Counted from the first letter of the stretch, positions 1 through 8,036 are shown. The stretch: DNA of 20,048 nucleotides from Acetobacteraceae bacterium (GCA_025356735.1 JANXRT010000196.1:1-20048); one strand, 5' to 3'. Numbers and translations are program-made. The notes: generated by a model not told the origin, from the sequence alone.

Positions 1-338
1 CAGAAAATCCGTACCGCATCTGCCCGGCTGGCCTGCATGACACCGTCCAGCAACTCGTCGTCGAACACGCCGACGCCGCTTGCCTTGACCACGATATCGG
101 CATCGCCGGCACGCGCGACCACGTCCCGCACGCCGGCCGGCGTCGCCGCGTAGACCATGCTACGAGCCCAGGGCGGCGGCTCCATGTCGCGATGCTGCTG
201 GCGATCGAACGCATCCGGCTCATAGAACACAATGTCGTAGCCCCGCGACGCGAGTTGGCGGAGCATGCCGCGATAATAGGTCGCGGCACCGTTCCAGTAG
301 GACGACAACAGGCTGGAGCCATAGAACGCGATCTTCAT
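1..338 (-). CDS. CgeB-like glycosyltransferase, N-terminal part (truncated by window edge)
   Basis: The minus-strand frame is open from an ATG at 338 to base 1, giving about 112 residues; the C-terminus lies outside the window. The visible N-terminus begins MKIAFYGSSLLSSYWNGAAT, then YYRGMLRQL and IVFYEPDAFDRQQHRD. This is the Rossmann start of a GT-B glycosyltransferase of the CgeB/YkvP-like type. It should transfer a sugar from a nucleotide-sugar donor in the cytoplasm; donor and acceptor cannot be read from the sequence. The start overlaps the stop of the upstream gene by 4 nt (ATGA, 335-338), so the two are translationally coupled. Its N-terminus resembles that of the neighbour (MK-hydrophobic start, SL.S.WN.GNA/GAA pattern), so the pair look like tandem paralogues. 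Family assignment is from motif memory. The gene is clear; its specificity is unknown. Confidence 0.82.
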   Translation of the reverse strand, partial: MKIAFYGSSLLSSYWNGAATYYRGMLRQLASRGYDIVFYEPDAFDRQQHRDMEPPPWARSMVYAATPAGVRDVVARAGDADIVVKASGVGVFDDELLDGVMQASRADAVRIF

Positions 339-1465
339 GCCGCGTCGCCCGCAAGCATGGTCTCGTTGCGCCCGCCGGCACCGCGGATGGTCGCCAGTAT
401 GCCGACCAGCTCGTGCACGCGATGCGCGCAGGTGTGGCGGGCGCGGATGGTCTCCAGGCCGTTGCGGACAAGTGACCGCCGCAGTTCCGCGTCGTCCGCC
501 AACGCGCGCAGGTGGTGCACCATCTCGGCCCCGTTTCGGGCCACCAGATAATCCTGTCCGGGGCGGAACAGATGCTCGCAATCGTCCCACGGCGCGCAGA
601 CCAGCGGGATGCCGCAGGCCAGCGCCTCGAACACCCGGATGGTCGGGATGCCCGGCAGCGTCTCGGCGTAGAACCGGCGCGGGACATGCACCGTCGCCAG
701 ATGCCGGTTGAACACCTCCGGCGCCTGGGCATTCGGCAGCCAGCCGCGGTACTCCGCGCCATATCGGGCGAGCGTCCCCAGGGCGGAGGGCGGATAGCGC
801 ACGCCGTGAATGTCGAGCTTGAGGCCGGCCGTCCGAGCCGGACCCAGCAGGAAGCCCTCCAGCTCCTCGCCGCGCTCGCCGTCGCCCCAGTTGCCGATCC
901 AAACCAGGCCGGCGCGATCGCCCTGCATCGCCGACGGCTGGAACCGCCGGGAATCCGCCGCTTCATGCCAGACCCAGACGCGCCGGCCCCAGCCCCAGCG
1001 CCGGTAAACCTCCGCCACCGTTTCACCGAAGGCGAGCACGCCGTCATAGCCATTGAGATCGAAGGCGCGGATCGCGGCGGGATCGCTGACCGCGCGATGG
1101 TGCGTATCGTGGAACAGCAGGATGAACCGGACGCCCCGCCTGCGTCGCGCGCCAAGCTCGGCGACGAGTTGAACGTCGTTCCATTCGTGCACGATCACCA
1201 CATCGGCGTCGGCCAGCGCGTCCTGGTAGTCCTCGGCGTGCCGGTAGCTGCGCGAACTCAGTTCCGGATAGGCTGCCTCATAGGCCAAAACGCCAGCGGC
1301 GCCATGGTCGTGCAGCAGGTTCTTGAGGCTCCACGCATTCGCCGGCTCGAACGCCACTACCTCGTCACCGCGACGGCTGAACTCGCTCAGCACGCCGCGC
1401 AGAAAGTGGGCGTTGCCGTTATTCCAGCAGGAGGCGAGCGAGTGGGTGAAATAGACCAGCTTCAT
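335..1465 (-). CDS. CgeB-like family glycosyltransferase
   Basis: This 376-residue cytoplasmic protein has a GT-B layout. The N-terminal Rossmann half (1-170) starts MKLVYFTHSLASCWNNGNAH, with FILLFHDTHHR near 113-123. The C-terminal nucleotide-sugar half contains VWIGNWGDGER (188-198) and the donor-site segment RVFEALACGIPLVCAPW (277-293), followed by a typical terminal helix set. Length is normal for the family. The ATG at 1465 overlaps the stop of the preceding GT4 gene by 4 nt (ATGA, 1462-1465), and its own stop overlaps the next glycosyltransferase by 4 nt. It sits fifth in a leftward operon of epimerases, a radical SAM enzyme and glycosyltransferases, so it probably adds a sugar to the same oligosaccharide or glycolipid. 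The family is supported by motifs; donor and acceptor are unknown. Confidence 0.88.
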   Translation of the reverse strand: MKLVYFTHSLASCWNNGNAHFLRGVLSEFSRRGDEVVAFEPANAWSLKNLLHDHGAAGVLAYEAAYPELSSRSYRHAEDYQDALADADVVIVHEWNDVQLVAELGARRRRGVRFILLFHDTHHRAVSDPAAIRAFDLNGYDGVLAFGETVAEVYRRWGWGRRVWVWHEAADSRRFQPSAMQGDRAGLVWIGNWGDGERGEELEGFLLGPARTAGLKLDIHGVRYPPSALGTLARYGAEYRGWLPNAQAPEVFNRHLATVHVPRRFYAETLPGIPTIRVFEALACGIPLVCAPWDDCEHLFRPGQDYLVARNGAEMVHHLRALADDAELRRSLVRNGLETIRARHTCAHRVHELVGILATIRGAGGRNETMLAGDAA

Positions 1466-2610
1466 GCCGTAGCCATCATTGCAACCCGCTTCGTCTTCGC
1501 AAATCCATCCAAAAGCTCGGCATAAAGCGCTGCCGTGCCTTGAACCATGGCGCCCGCCGTGTAGCGCCTCGCACGGTCAACGGCGGCAGCGCCCCGACCC
1601 CGCCGCAACGCCGGCTGGTCGATCAGCCTTTCGATCGCCGCGGCGAACCCGGCCACATCGTCGCAGTCAACATACTCGGCGGAATCACCCCAGATCTCGC
1701 GGAACGACGCGATATCGGACAGCACAAGGGCGCAGCCTGCCTGAGCCGCCTCCAACACAGCCAAGCCGAAGGGCTCGTATCGCGCCGCAGACGCGAACAC
1801 CGGAGCGGGTGCGAGATGTGCCGCCATGTCGAGACTATCAAGCTCACCGCAATGGCGCAGATGCGCCAGACGGATGCCCGCGCCGTTGGCGCCTTGCAGC
1901 GGGCCGGCGGCAAGAAACGGCGCCTTAATGACGCCGGCGACCTGATCCAGCGTCACGACATTCTTGCCGTCGTCCCAAAGCCGTCCGGCGGTGAAGGCGA
2001 AGCCTGTCGGCAACGATGGCAGAGCGCGCGCGCCACCCGTCCGGGCACGGCCGTTAGGCACGACACGGGGTGTGACGCCATAGCAAGCCACGGTTTCGGC
2101 GGCAAAGGCAGCGCTCGGCGCCACCAGCAAATCGGCCGCCGCATATCCGGCGGCAACCAGGTCGCGGCGCCAGGCGAGGTCCGCCGGCAGGTCACCACCG
2201 CGCACCGCCTGCCACCACGTCGCGACACAGGAATGGCAGGCAACCAGGCACGGCACGCCAAAACCAGGCCCTGCCGCCAACGCCGCATGGTTGAGATGCA
2301 CCAAGTCAGCGTCGGTCTGGCCAATCAACGTCCGGATTTCAGCGGCGGCCAAACGCACGTCCTCCGCATCCAAAGCGGTCCAGTCAAGCGGCAATCCGGT
2401 TGCAAGCAGCCGCAACCCGTCGATGTCGTCGGTCTCGGCACACTGGGCTGCGGTGGGAACCGGCCCGAGAACGGCGAGCGTGACCTCGGCACCCTGTGCA
2501 CACAGGCCGCGCACCAGATCGATGGCATATTGCCAGATCCCGCCCACCGCATCGGCGGTCATGAAGATGCGCTGCCCGGCCACGGTGCTGCCTGTCAGAC
2601 CGGGCAGCAT
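1462..2610 (-). CDS. Glycosyltransferase family 4 (GT-B)
   Basis: This 382-residue protein is a retaining GT4-type glycosyltransferase. The acceptor-side start RIFMTADAVGGIWQYA lies at 14-29, the loop GRLWDDGKN at 209-217 opens the donor domain, and the E-x7-E nucleotide-sugar motif EPFGLAVLE is at 279-287, followed by AAQAGCALVLSD. It should transfer a sugar from an NDP- or GDP-sugar in the cytoplasm; the substrate is not readable. The ATG at 2610 is preceded by GGAGG with 4-nt spacing, which supports this start although it overlaps the upstream radical SAM gene by 16 nt. A GTG at 2583 is a weaker alternative that would trim nine residues. Its stop overlaps the next gene by 4 nt (1462-1465). 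Confidence 0.9.
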   Translation of the reverse strand: MLPGLTGSTVAGQRIFMTADAVGGIWQYAIDLVRGLCAQGAEVTLAVLGPVPTAAQCAETDDIDGLRLLATGLPLDWTALDAEDVRLAAAEIRTLIGQTDADLVHLNHAALAAGPGFGVPCLVACHSCVATWWQAVRGGDLPADLAWRRDLVAAGYAAADLLVAPSAAFAAETVACYGVTPRVVPNGRARTGGARALPSLPTGFAFTAGRLWDDGKNVVTLDQVAGVIKAPFLAAGPLQGANGAGIRLAHLRHCGELDSLDMAAHLAPAPVFASAARYEPFGLAVLEAAQAGCALVLSDIASFREIWGDSAEYVDCDDVAGFAAAIERLIDQPALRRGRGAAAVDRARRYTAGAMVQGTAALYAELLDGFAKTKRVAMMATA

Positions 2611-3887
2611 GCGGCCTCCAACTCTGCAAGCGGCACCGGACGCTCCTCCTGGATGTCGGAGAACGTCGAAAATTGCCCAAGATAATGAGCATGCGCCCGC
2701 TCCCAGGCGAAATCATCCGGCACGCCCCATAGCCGCCGGTAATCCGGCGTGCTGGGATAGGGATAAAGCGGCACCGGATCGTTTGCCCACACGCCATGAC
2801 GCTGCAATTTCTCGCGAAAATTTCTCACGAGGTCCTCGGAGTCGTTCGTGGTCTGGATGAGGTTGGCCTGCACGAACGGCACTGAGCGTCGCGCGTGGAT
2901 CAGCCGGTCCGAAAGATCGTCGGTCGAAGCCCGGCAGTCCTTGTCGAGCGCCGCGCGCCCCTCGGCGGTCAGGCTCTCGACCCCCGCTTCAATCGAGACG
3001 CAGCCTGCCGCCCCGAGCCGATCCAACATGTCCGGCTGCCAAAGGTCGATGCGCGTCTGAACGCCGAACAGGATTTTTCGCACGGTCAGCGCTTCCAGCA
3101 GAGGCCGCTGCGGCAGAAATATCTCGTCGATGAAATAGATGTACTCGACGCCTTGGCCGATCAGTCCGTCCACCTCCTGCAACACCAGATCAAGCTTGCG
3201 GCGCCGGTACTTGTCGCGAAAATCGATCTTGGCGCAGAACGAGCAATGGTAGGGACAGCCGCGCGACGCCTCGACCTCCGCCCCCGGCCCTGTCGCCGGA
3301 GCATCGAACCTGTGGTGGTGGTGCGTGTGGCGGCCAATCCACTCATCGGGCCAATGCAGGGCGGGCGCATGGACGAACTCGGACACGGCCGCGGCGCCGG
3401 TGACACGAACGTCGTCGTTGCGCCAAAAGGCGATCGAGGCGACATCTTCAAGATCGCCGGCATCCGCCAACGCCGCCACCACCTCCTCGCACTCGCCCAG
3501 CACCACGACTTCGCAACCAAGCTTGCGCAACGTGGTCGCAGGCGTAGCCGAGCCGTGCGGCCCGACCGCGACCAGGCGTCCGCCGCCCTGTCCAATCGCC
3601 GCCACGAACGCGCGCGGAATGCGCAACTCAGGCTGCGTGCAGCGCCAGAACAGATAGGTCGGTGCGGTGGTGACCACCGTCATGTCAGGCACGAAAGCCG
3701 TCACCTGCCGCACGAGATCGGACATCGGGAGGCTGCATAGATGCGCATCGAACATCCGCACGACATGCCCGCGCGCCTCAAGCAATGCCCGGCAGTAACC
3801 AAGCTCAAGGGGCAGATGCGGCTCGCGCGACCCGAAATAGATGCTGTTCTCAAAGCTCCATGGCGGATTGACCAGCGCGACCTTCAC
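2595..3887 (-). CDS. B12-binding-type radical SAM protein
   Basis: This 430-residue protein starts at GTG 3887, whose GTGA overlaps the upstream stop (3884-3887). The open frame continues 58 codons further upstream, but that extension lies inside the epimerase gene and looks like shadow sequence. The N-terminal part (1-150) is a cobalamin-binding-like Rossmann domain with NPPW at 7-10, a GPHGSATP loop at 109-116 and VVVLGECEEVV. No canonical DxHxxG is present, as is usual in class-B enzymes. The radical SAM cluster motif CPYHCSFC gives C211, C215 and C218, followed by a TIM-barrel half with IEAGVES at 299-305. It probably performs a radical methylation or C-C/C-H rearrangement on a sugar, cyclitol or lipid intermediate; the reaction is unknown. 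A run of histidines at 187-192 (HTHHHH) just before the cluster domain is odd. It may match a family I recall from TIGRFAM as the B12/radical SAM member of a 'rhizo-twelve' cassette; unverified. Confidence 0.9.
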   Translation of the reverse strand: MKVALVNPPWSFENSIYFGSREPHLPLELGYCRALLEARGHVVRMFDAHLCSLPMSDLVRQVTAFVPDMTVVTTAPTYLFWRCTQPELRIPRAFVAAIGQGGGRLVAVGPHGSATPATTLRKLGCEVVVLGECEEVVAALADAGDLEDVASIAFWRNDDVRVTGAAAVSEFVHAPALHWPDEWIGRHTHHHHRFDAPATGPGAEVEASRGCPYHCSFCAKIDFRDKYRRRKLDLVLQEVDGLIGQGVEYIYFIDEIFLPQRPLLEALTVRKILFGVQTRIDLWQPDMLDRLGAAGCVSIEAGVESLTAEGRAALDKDCRASTDDLSDRLIHARRSVPFVQANLIQTTNDSEDLVRNFREKLQRHGVWANDPVPLYPYPSTPDYRRLWGVPDDFAWERAHAHYLGQFSTFSDIQEERPVPLAELEAACCPV

Positions 3888-4960
3888 CGCGCCGCAACCT
3901 TCATCGCCGTCGCGTGATCCTGCCCCAGGCCATGCTGTTCCGCGAGCCAGCTCGCCAGGGAGGCGATGCCCTGCTGCCACGGCATTGGCGGCCGCAAACC
4001 GAGTTCGCGCGTCGCACGCCGTGTATCCGATACGTAGTAGCGCTGATCGCCCGCCCGCCAATCGCCATAGCTCGTATCGAGGGCGTGGCCAAGCAGCGCC
4101 TCGATCCTGGCGAGGACCTGACGCAGGCTGACCGCATTGCCCGGACCGCCACCCAGATTGAAAGCCTGGCCACAGACCGAGCCGATGCGCTGCCAGGCCG
4201 ATACATAGGCATCAACCGCATCATCGACATGCAGCACGTCGCGCACCTGGAAGCCATCGCCGAAGATGCTGATTGGCTCGCCACGCAAAGCGCGTAGCAG
4301 GAAGTGCGCGACCCAGCCCTGATCCTCGGTGCCCATTTGGCGTTGCCCATAGATGCAGCTCATCCGCAGCACCGTGGCCGGGACGCCGAAGCTGCGGGCG
4401 AAGTCGAGCACGTACTGGTCGGCGGCGCCTTTGGAACAGCCATAGGGCGTGTGGAAGTCGAGACGCCGGCGCTCATCAACGCCGACCGATCGGATCGTCG
4501 GGTCAACCGGACGATAGCCGTCCCCGCCGCGCTCCAGCTCGATGTCCAGCAGGTCGCCATAGACCTTGTTGGTGCTGGCAAAGATCATCGGCACCGACCC
4601 ACCACGCGCCCGCAACGCCTCCAGCAGGGTGAAAGTGCCGCCAAGATTGATTTCGAAGTCTTCGCGTGGAGCCACTAGGCTACTGGTGACCGCGACTTGG
4701 CCGGCAAGGTGAAACACCGCGCGTGCGCCGGCTGCCGCCGCGTGCACCGCCGCCTCGTCGCGTATATCGGCGATCCGCACCGAAACCTTGGCCGGATGGC
4801 GGCTGGTCAACCACTTCAGGTTGGCCTCCACGCCGGGCCGTGTCAGCGCGTCGAAGATCAGCACGTCATGTCCGTCGCGTGCCAGTCGATCGGCCAGGTT
4901 GGACCCGATGAAGCCTGCGCCGCCAGTAACGAGTATCGGTTGCCGGTAAGCGTCGGTCAC
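3884..4960 (-). CDS. NAD-dependent epimerase/dehydratase (CDP-paratose 2-epimerase-like extended SDR)
   Basis: This 358-residue extended short-chain dehydrogenase/reductase carries the NAD-binding GGAGFIG at 13-19, the catalytic pair Y173/K177 (YGCSK), and the segments ASTNKVYG (128-135), SCIYGQRQMGTEDQGW and RDVLHVDDAVDA. The STNKVYGD and MGTEDQGWVAHF signatures are those I associate with CDP-paratose 2-epimerase/TyvA-like enzymes rather than GalE or RmlB. It probably epimerises or oxidises a nucleotide-activated sugar for the neighbouring glycosyltransferases. The start is GTG 4960, overlapping the previous stop as GTGA (4957-4960); its own stop overlaps the GTG of the radical SAM gene. The SDR family is certain. 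The exact nucleotide sugar is inference. Confidence 0.9.
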   Translation of the reverse strand: MTDAYRQPILVTGGAGFIGSNLADRLARDGHDVLIFDALTRPGVEANLKWLTSRHPAKVSVRIADIRDEAAVHAAAAGARAVFHLAGQVAVTSSLVAPREDFEINLGGTFTLLEALRARGGSVPMIFASTNKVYGDLLDIELERGGDGYRPVDPTIRSVGVDERRRLDFHTPYGCSKGAADQYVLDFARSFGVPATVLRMSCIYGQRQMGTEDQGWVAHFLLRALRGEPISIFGDGFQVRDVLHVDDAVDAYVSAWQRIGSVCGQAFNLGGGPGNAVSLRQVLARIEALLGHALDTSYGDWRAGDQRYYVSDTRRATRELGLRPPMPWQQGIASLASWLAEQHGLGQDHATAMKVAAR

Positions 4961-6066
4961 GCAACCAACCCCCGCATTTCAAGTTCCCGGCTGGCCTGCT
5001 GAACCCGGTCCTCGGCCTGCTGCAACGCCACCCATTGTGCCAGCTCAACAAGATCGTTCTCGAAGTCTCGATTTACGGAAAAGCCAAGCTCACGCTGGAT
5101 CTTGCCGATGTCGGCGATGTTGTGACGAATATCGCCGCTGCGCGTCTTGCCGGTGATTTCGGGCGTCAGCTCCGGCCGGCCCATCGCCCGGGCCAGCGCG
5201 ACCGCCACCTCGTTCACCGAACGATCCTGCCCGCTGGCCACGTTATAAACCTGGCCTGCTGCTTTGGAATGCTCGAGCGCCAGCACGAAGGCGCGCGCCA
5301 CGTCCTCGACATGAACGAAGTCGCGCCGCTGTTCACCATCCTCGAACACCATCGGCCGCTCACCGTTCTGCAGCCGCGACGCGAAGATCGCAAGCACACC
5401 GGTATAGGGGTTGGAAAGTGCCTGGCCGGGCCCGTAGGCGTTCCACAGCCGCAGCGCCACGCCCTCCATGCCATAGGCCGGCGCCAGGGTCAGGGTCAGG
5501 CATTCCTGGACATATTTGGTGATCGCATAGACCGAGGCCAGCGCCGGACGCTTGCTCTCCGGTGTCGGCACCGGTACCAGCTTGCCGCCCACCTCGCTCA
5601 CCGGGTCCCAGCCCGCGTCGGTGCGCGGGCCACGCATGACGGCTTCGTGGACCGCGCCATCCGTATCGCGATAAAGCCCCTCGCCGTAGATGCTCATCGA
5701 CGACGCGACCACGACACGTTTCACCGGCTGGTCGATCAGCTCCTGAAACAACACGGCGGTGCCAAGGTCGTTGACGGAAACATATCGGTCCACCGCATAC
5801 ATGCTCTGGCCAACACCCACCTCGGCGGCCAGGTGCACGACGTGATCGACCTGCACCAGAGCCTGACGCACGCAGACAGGATCGCGCACGTCGCCCTCGA
5901 TGAACTCCACCCTCGAATCAAGCCGGTCGGGCTTTCCCCGGCCGCCATGAACCTGCTCGATCAGGCTATCCAGCACGCGAACCCGATGTCCGCGATCCAG
6001 CAAGGCCTTGGCGACGTGACAGCCGATGAACCCCGCGCCGCCGGTGATCAAGGTCGTTCGTTGCAA
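4957..6066 (-). CDS. NAD-dependent epimerase (dTDP-L-rhamnose 4-epimerase-like extended SDR)
   Basis: This 369-residue extended SDR has GGAGFIG at 9-15, the catalytic Y180/K184 (YAITK), SSMSIYGEG at 122-130, LRLWNAYGPGQ and QRRDFVHVEDVARA. The SMSIYGEG, YAITKYVQE and NAYGPGQ set with an insertion before the catalytic Tyr matches what I know of dTDP-L-rhamnose 4-epimerase-like enzymes. The start is a rare TTG at 6066. A TAG stop lies immediately upstream in frame, and GGAG sits 7 nt before the TTG, so this start is well determined. It is the first gene of the leftward operon and probably shares a promoter region with the rightward inositol operon. The substrate is inferred from similarity only. 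Confidence 0.9.
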   Translation of the reverse strand: MQRTTLITGGAGFIGCHVAKALLDRGHRVRVLDSLIEQVHGGRGKPDRLDSRVEFIEGDVRDPVCVRQALVQVDHVVHLAAEVGVGQSMYAVDRYVSVNDLGTAVLFQELIDQPVKRVVVASSMSIYGEGLYRDTDGAVHEAVMRGPRTDAGWDPVSEVGGKLVPVPTPESKRPALASVYAITKYVQECLTLTLAPAYGMEGVALRLWNAYGPGQALSNPYTGVLAIFASRLQNGERPMVFEDGEQRRDFVHVEDVARAFVLALEHSKAAGQVYNVASGQDRSVNEVAVALARAMGRPELTPEITGKTRSGDIRHNIADIGKIQRELGFSVNRDFENDLVELAQWVALQQAEDRVQQASRELEMRGLVA

Positions 6067-6333
6067 CTAGACGCTCCGATAGTTGCCGGCCGCACCGTTT
6101 GCGACGCACCGGGCTGACATGAAATGCTGGCTGCCCAACATGGACAAGAACAAGAAGAACCCATCCGGCTTGGGTAGGTTCCTTGTGCGTTGCCCAATGA
6201 TGCCCGCCCCATGCCTCACGCAGGCGTGAGGCATGGGAAACAAGCGGCATTTCGGGAACAAAGATGCAGTCGGGCGCGTTCATTGGCCATCGCGCGGAAT
6301 ATGAGGTTGCCGCACGAAGGAATCGGGGGCTTC
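6067..6333. promoter_or_regulatory. Divergent intergenic region between the two cassette operons
   Basis: This 267-bp gap separates the TTG start of the leftward epimerase from the rightward inositol-phosphate synthase. Both operons must start transcription here, so it should hold back-to-back promoters. I could not identify convincing -35/-10 pairs for either. It contains the large palindrome at 6208-6237 and a smaller inverted repeat, ACCCA (6159-6163) with TGGGT (6171-6175). Open frames crossing it look like chance extensions and show no family motif. Confidence 0.6.
6208..6237. repeat. Perfect palindrome in the divergent promoter region
   Basis: Left arm CCCATGCCTCACGC (6208-6221) and right arm GCGTGAGGCATGGG (6224-6237) are exact reverse complements separated by AG. 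As DNA it is a near-perfect 30-bp operator-like dyad. As RNA it would form a strong hairpin about 96 nt upstream of the inositol-phosphate synthase start. No T tract follows, so it does not look like a simple terminator. It could bind a dimeric regulator controlling both operons, or be a dispersed palindromic element; the sequence alone does not decide. Confidence 0.75.
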
Positions 6334-7416
6334 GTGTCAGGTTCAACATCGCTGCGAGTGGGCATCGTCGGCGTCGGCAATTGCGCGTCTTCCTTCGTTC
6401 AGGGCCTGTCCTACTATCGTGACGCCACCGGCAACGAACCGCTGCCGGGGCTGATGCATGCCAAGCTGGGCGGCTATCACGTCCGCGACATCGCAATCTC
6501 GGCCGCATTCGACGTCAACGCAGCGAAAGTCGGCCAGGACGTTGCCGATGCGTTGGTGGCACCGCCCAACAACACGATCGCCTTCGCCACGGTGCCGCCG
6601 ACCGGCGTGCGGGTCGAACGCGGCCCGACAATGGACAGCATCGGCAAATACCTGCGGGAGGAGATCGAGGAAGCCGACGCGCCGCCGATCGACGTCGCGG
6701 CCTCCCTGCGCCAAAGCCGCACCGACGTCTTGGTGTCCTATTTGCCGGTCGGATCGCAGCGGGCCTCCGAATGGTACGCCGAGCAGGCGCTGGAAGCCGG
6801 TTGCGCCTTCGTCAACTGCATTCCCGTGTTCATCGCCTCCGATCCGCAGTGGCGCAAGCGCTTCGAGGTCCGCGGCCTGCCAATCATCGGCGACGACATA
6901 AAAAGCCAGGTCGGCGCCACCATCGTGCATCGCGTGCTGACCAACCTGTTCCGCGAGCGCGGCGTTCGGCTGGACCGCACCTACCAGCTCAATTTCGGCG
7001 GCAACTCAGATTTCCAGAACATGCTGGAGCGCGACCGCCTCGAATCGAAGAAGATCTCGAAGACCCAGGCGGTGACCAGCCAGCTCGACGTGCCGTTGGC
7101 GGCCAAGGATATCCATGTCGGGCCAAGCGACTACGTGCCCTGGCTCGGCGATCGCAAATGGGCCCATATCCGCATGGAGGGCACCACTTTCGGCGGCGTG
7201 CCCCTGAACCTTGAGCTCAAGCTCGAAGTCTGGGACTCGCCCAACTCCGCCGGGATCGTGATCGACGCCGTGCGCTGCGCCAAGTTGGCGCTCGACCGCG
7301 GCATCGGCGGGGCGCTGACCGGTCCCTCGAGCTACTTCATGAAATCGCCGCCGCAGCAATTCACCGACCATGAAGCCCGCGAGCGCACCCTGAAGTTCAT
7401 TGGCGGCCAGGATTGA
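6334..7416 (+). CDS. ino1: myo-Inositol-1-phosphate synthase
   Basis: This cytoplasmic, NAD-dependent enzyme converts glucose 6-phosphate to 1L-myo-inositol 1-phosphate. From GTG 6334 the product is 360 residues, the length of the bacterial/archaeal type. The N-terminal dinucleotide fold shows VGIVGVGNCASSFVQGL (9-25), and the catalytic-domain signature NFGGNSDFQNMLERDRLESK starts at about 220, followed by KISKTQAVTS. I prefer GTG 6334 because GGGGG lies 4 nt upstream and the RVGIVGVGN core starts soon after. An ATG at 6301 would add 11 residues and lacks a visible ribosome binding site. It opens the rightward operon and its stop overlaps the phosphatase start by 4 nt (TTGA). Its presence implies that the cassette makes an inositol-containing product. 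Confidence 0.93.
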   Translation: MSGSTSLRVGIVGVGNCASSFVQGLSYYRDATGNEPLPGLMHAKLGGYHVRDIAISAAFDVNAAKVGQDVADALVAPPNNTIAFATVPPTGVRVERGPTMDSIGKYLREEIEEADAPPIDVAASLRQSRTDVLVSYLPVGSQRASEWYAEQALEAGCAFVNCIPVFIASDPQWRKRFEVRGLPIIGDDIKSQVGATIVHRVLTNLFRERGVRLDRTYQLNFGGNSDFQNMLERDRLESKKISKTQAVTSQLDVPLAAKDIHVGPSDYVPWLGDRKWAHIRMEGTTFGGVPLNLELKLEVWDSPNSAGIVIDAVRCAKLALDRGIGGALTGPSSYFMKSPPQQFTDHEARERTLKFIGGQD

Positions 7417-8036
7417 GTTTTGCAACGACGATCTTCCTCGTTCGCCATGCATCGCACGGCCGGCCGGGCGTCCTGTGCGGTCGCCTGCCCGGCGTGAGCC
7501 TCAGCGAATACGGCCGCGCCCAGGCCGCGACACTCGCCGAAAGGATGGCGCAGGAGCGGATCACGGCGGTTCTCACCAGCCCGATGCTGCGTTGTCGTGA
7601 AACCGCTTCCTGCATCGCGGCAACGATCAGCCAGGTGCCCGTCGTCACCGAAGGCTGGAATGAAATTGATTTTGGTGGCTGGTCTGGGCAGTCGTTCGAA
7701 ACCCTTAAGGGCGATCCGGACTGGCAACACTGGAACGAGGCCCGCGATACCGCGCGTACTCCCGCCGGCGTCAGCGTGCGGAGCGTGCAAACGGGGGTCG
7801 TAGCCGAGATTGAAGCTATTCAGGGCCGTCATGGCGGCGGACGGATCGCCGTCGTCAGCCACAGCGAGATCATCAAGGCGGCGGTCTCGTTCTATCTCGG
7901 CATCCCACTCCGAAACTACGCCAGCTTCGACATCGATCCCGCGTCTTTCAGCACGCTCGCCCTATGGCCGGGTGGCGGAAAAGTCATAAGCCTAAATCAA
8001 GCGGCCTTGGCACTCTGGCGATCGAGCCCCGGATGA
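7413..8036 (+). CDS. Histidine phosphatase family protein
   Basis: This 207-residue protein belongs to the phosphoglycerate-mutase-like histidine phosphatase superfamily. The phospho-accepting histidine is H12 in LVRHA (an RHA variant of RHG). R60 and R62 follow in SPMLRCRET, E84 is the likely acid in WNEIDFGGW, and the second catalytic histidine is H150 in VVSHSE. The start is TTG 7413, overlapping the synthase stop as TTGA; GGCGG lies about 6 nt upstream. Tight coupling to inositol-phosphate synthase suggests that it hydrolyses inositol 1-phosphate or a later phosphorylated intermediate, which would replace the usual IMPase-type inositol monophosphatase. That role is inference; the family also includes cobalamin and sugar-phosphate phosphatases. 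Confidence 0.88.
   Translation: MSFATTIFLVRHASHGRPGVLCGRLPGVSLSEYGRAQAATLAERMAQERITAVLTSPMLRCRETASCIAATISQVPVVTEGWNEIDFGGWSGQSFETLKGDPDWQHWNEARDTARTPAGVSVRSVQTGVVAEIEAIQGRHGGGRIAVVSHSEIIKAAVSFYLGIPLRNYASFDIDPASFSTLALWPGGGKVISLNQAALALWRSSPG

Noticed and set aside
512..1525. 337-codon plus-strand frame opposite the CgeB-like gene
   Set aside because: It is an antisense shadow of a gene with clear glycosyltransferase motifs and 4-nt coupling on both sides.
2895..3740. 281-codon plus-strand frame opposite the radical SAM gene
   Set aside because: It runs antisense to the intact CPYHCSFC-containing protein and has no recognisable motif or ribosome binding site.
3888..4061. 58-codon N-terminal extension of the radical SAM frame
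   Set aside because: It lies wholly inside the preceding epimerase gene. The GTG at 3887 gives the same 4-nt overlap as the other junctions and starts directly at the conserved KVALVNPPW.
5035..6117. 360-codon plus-strand frame opposite the epimerase gene
   Set aside because: It is antisense to a complete SDR with catalytic Y/K; no family signature is visible in it.
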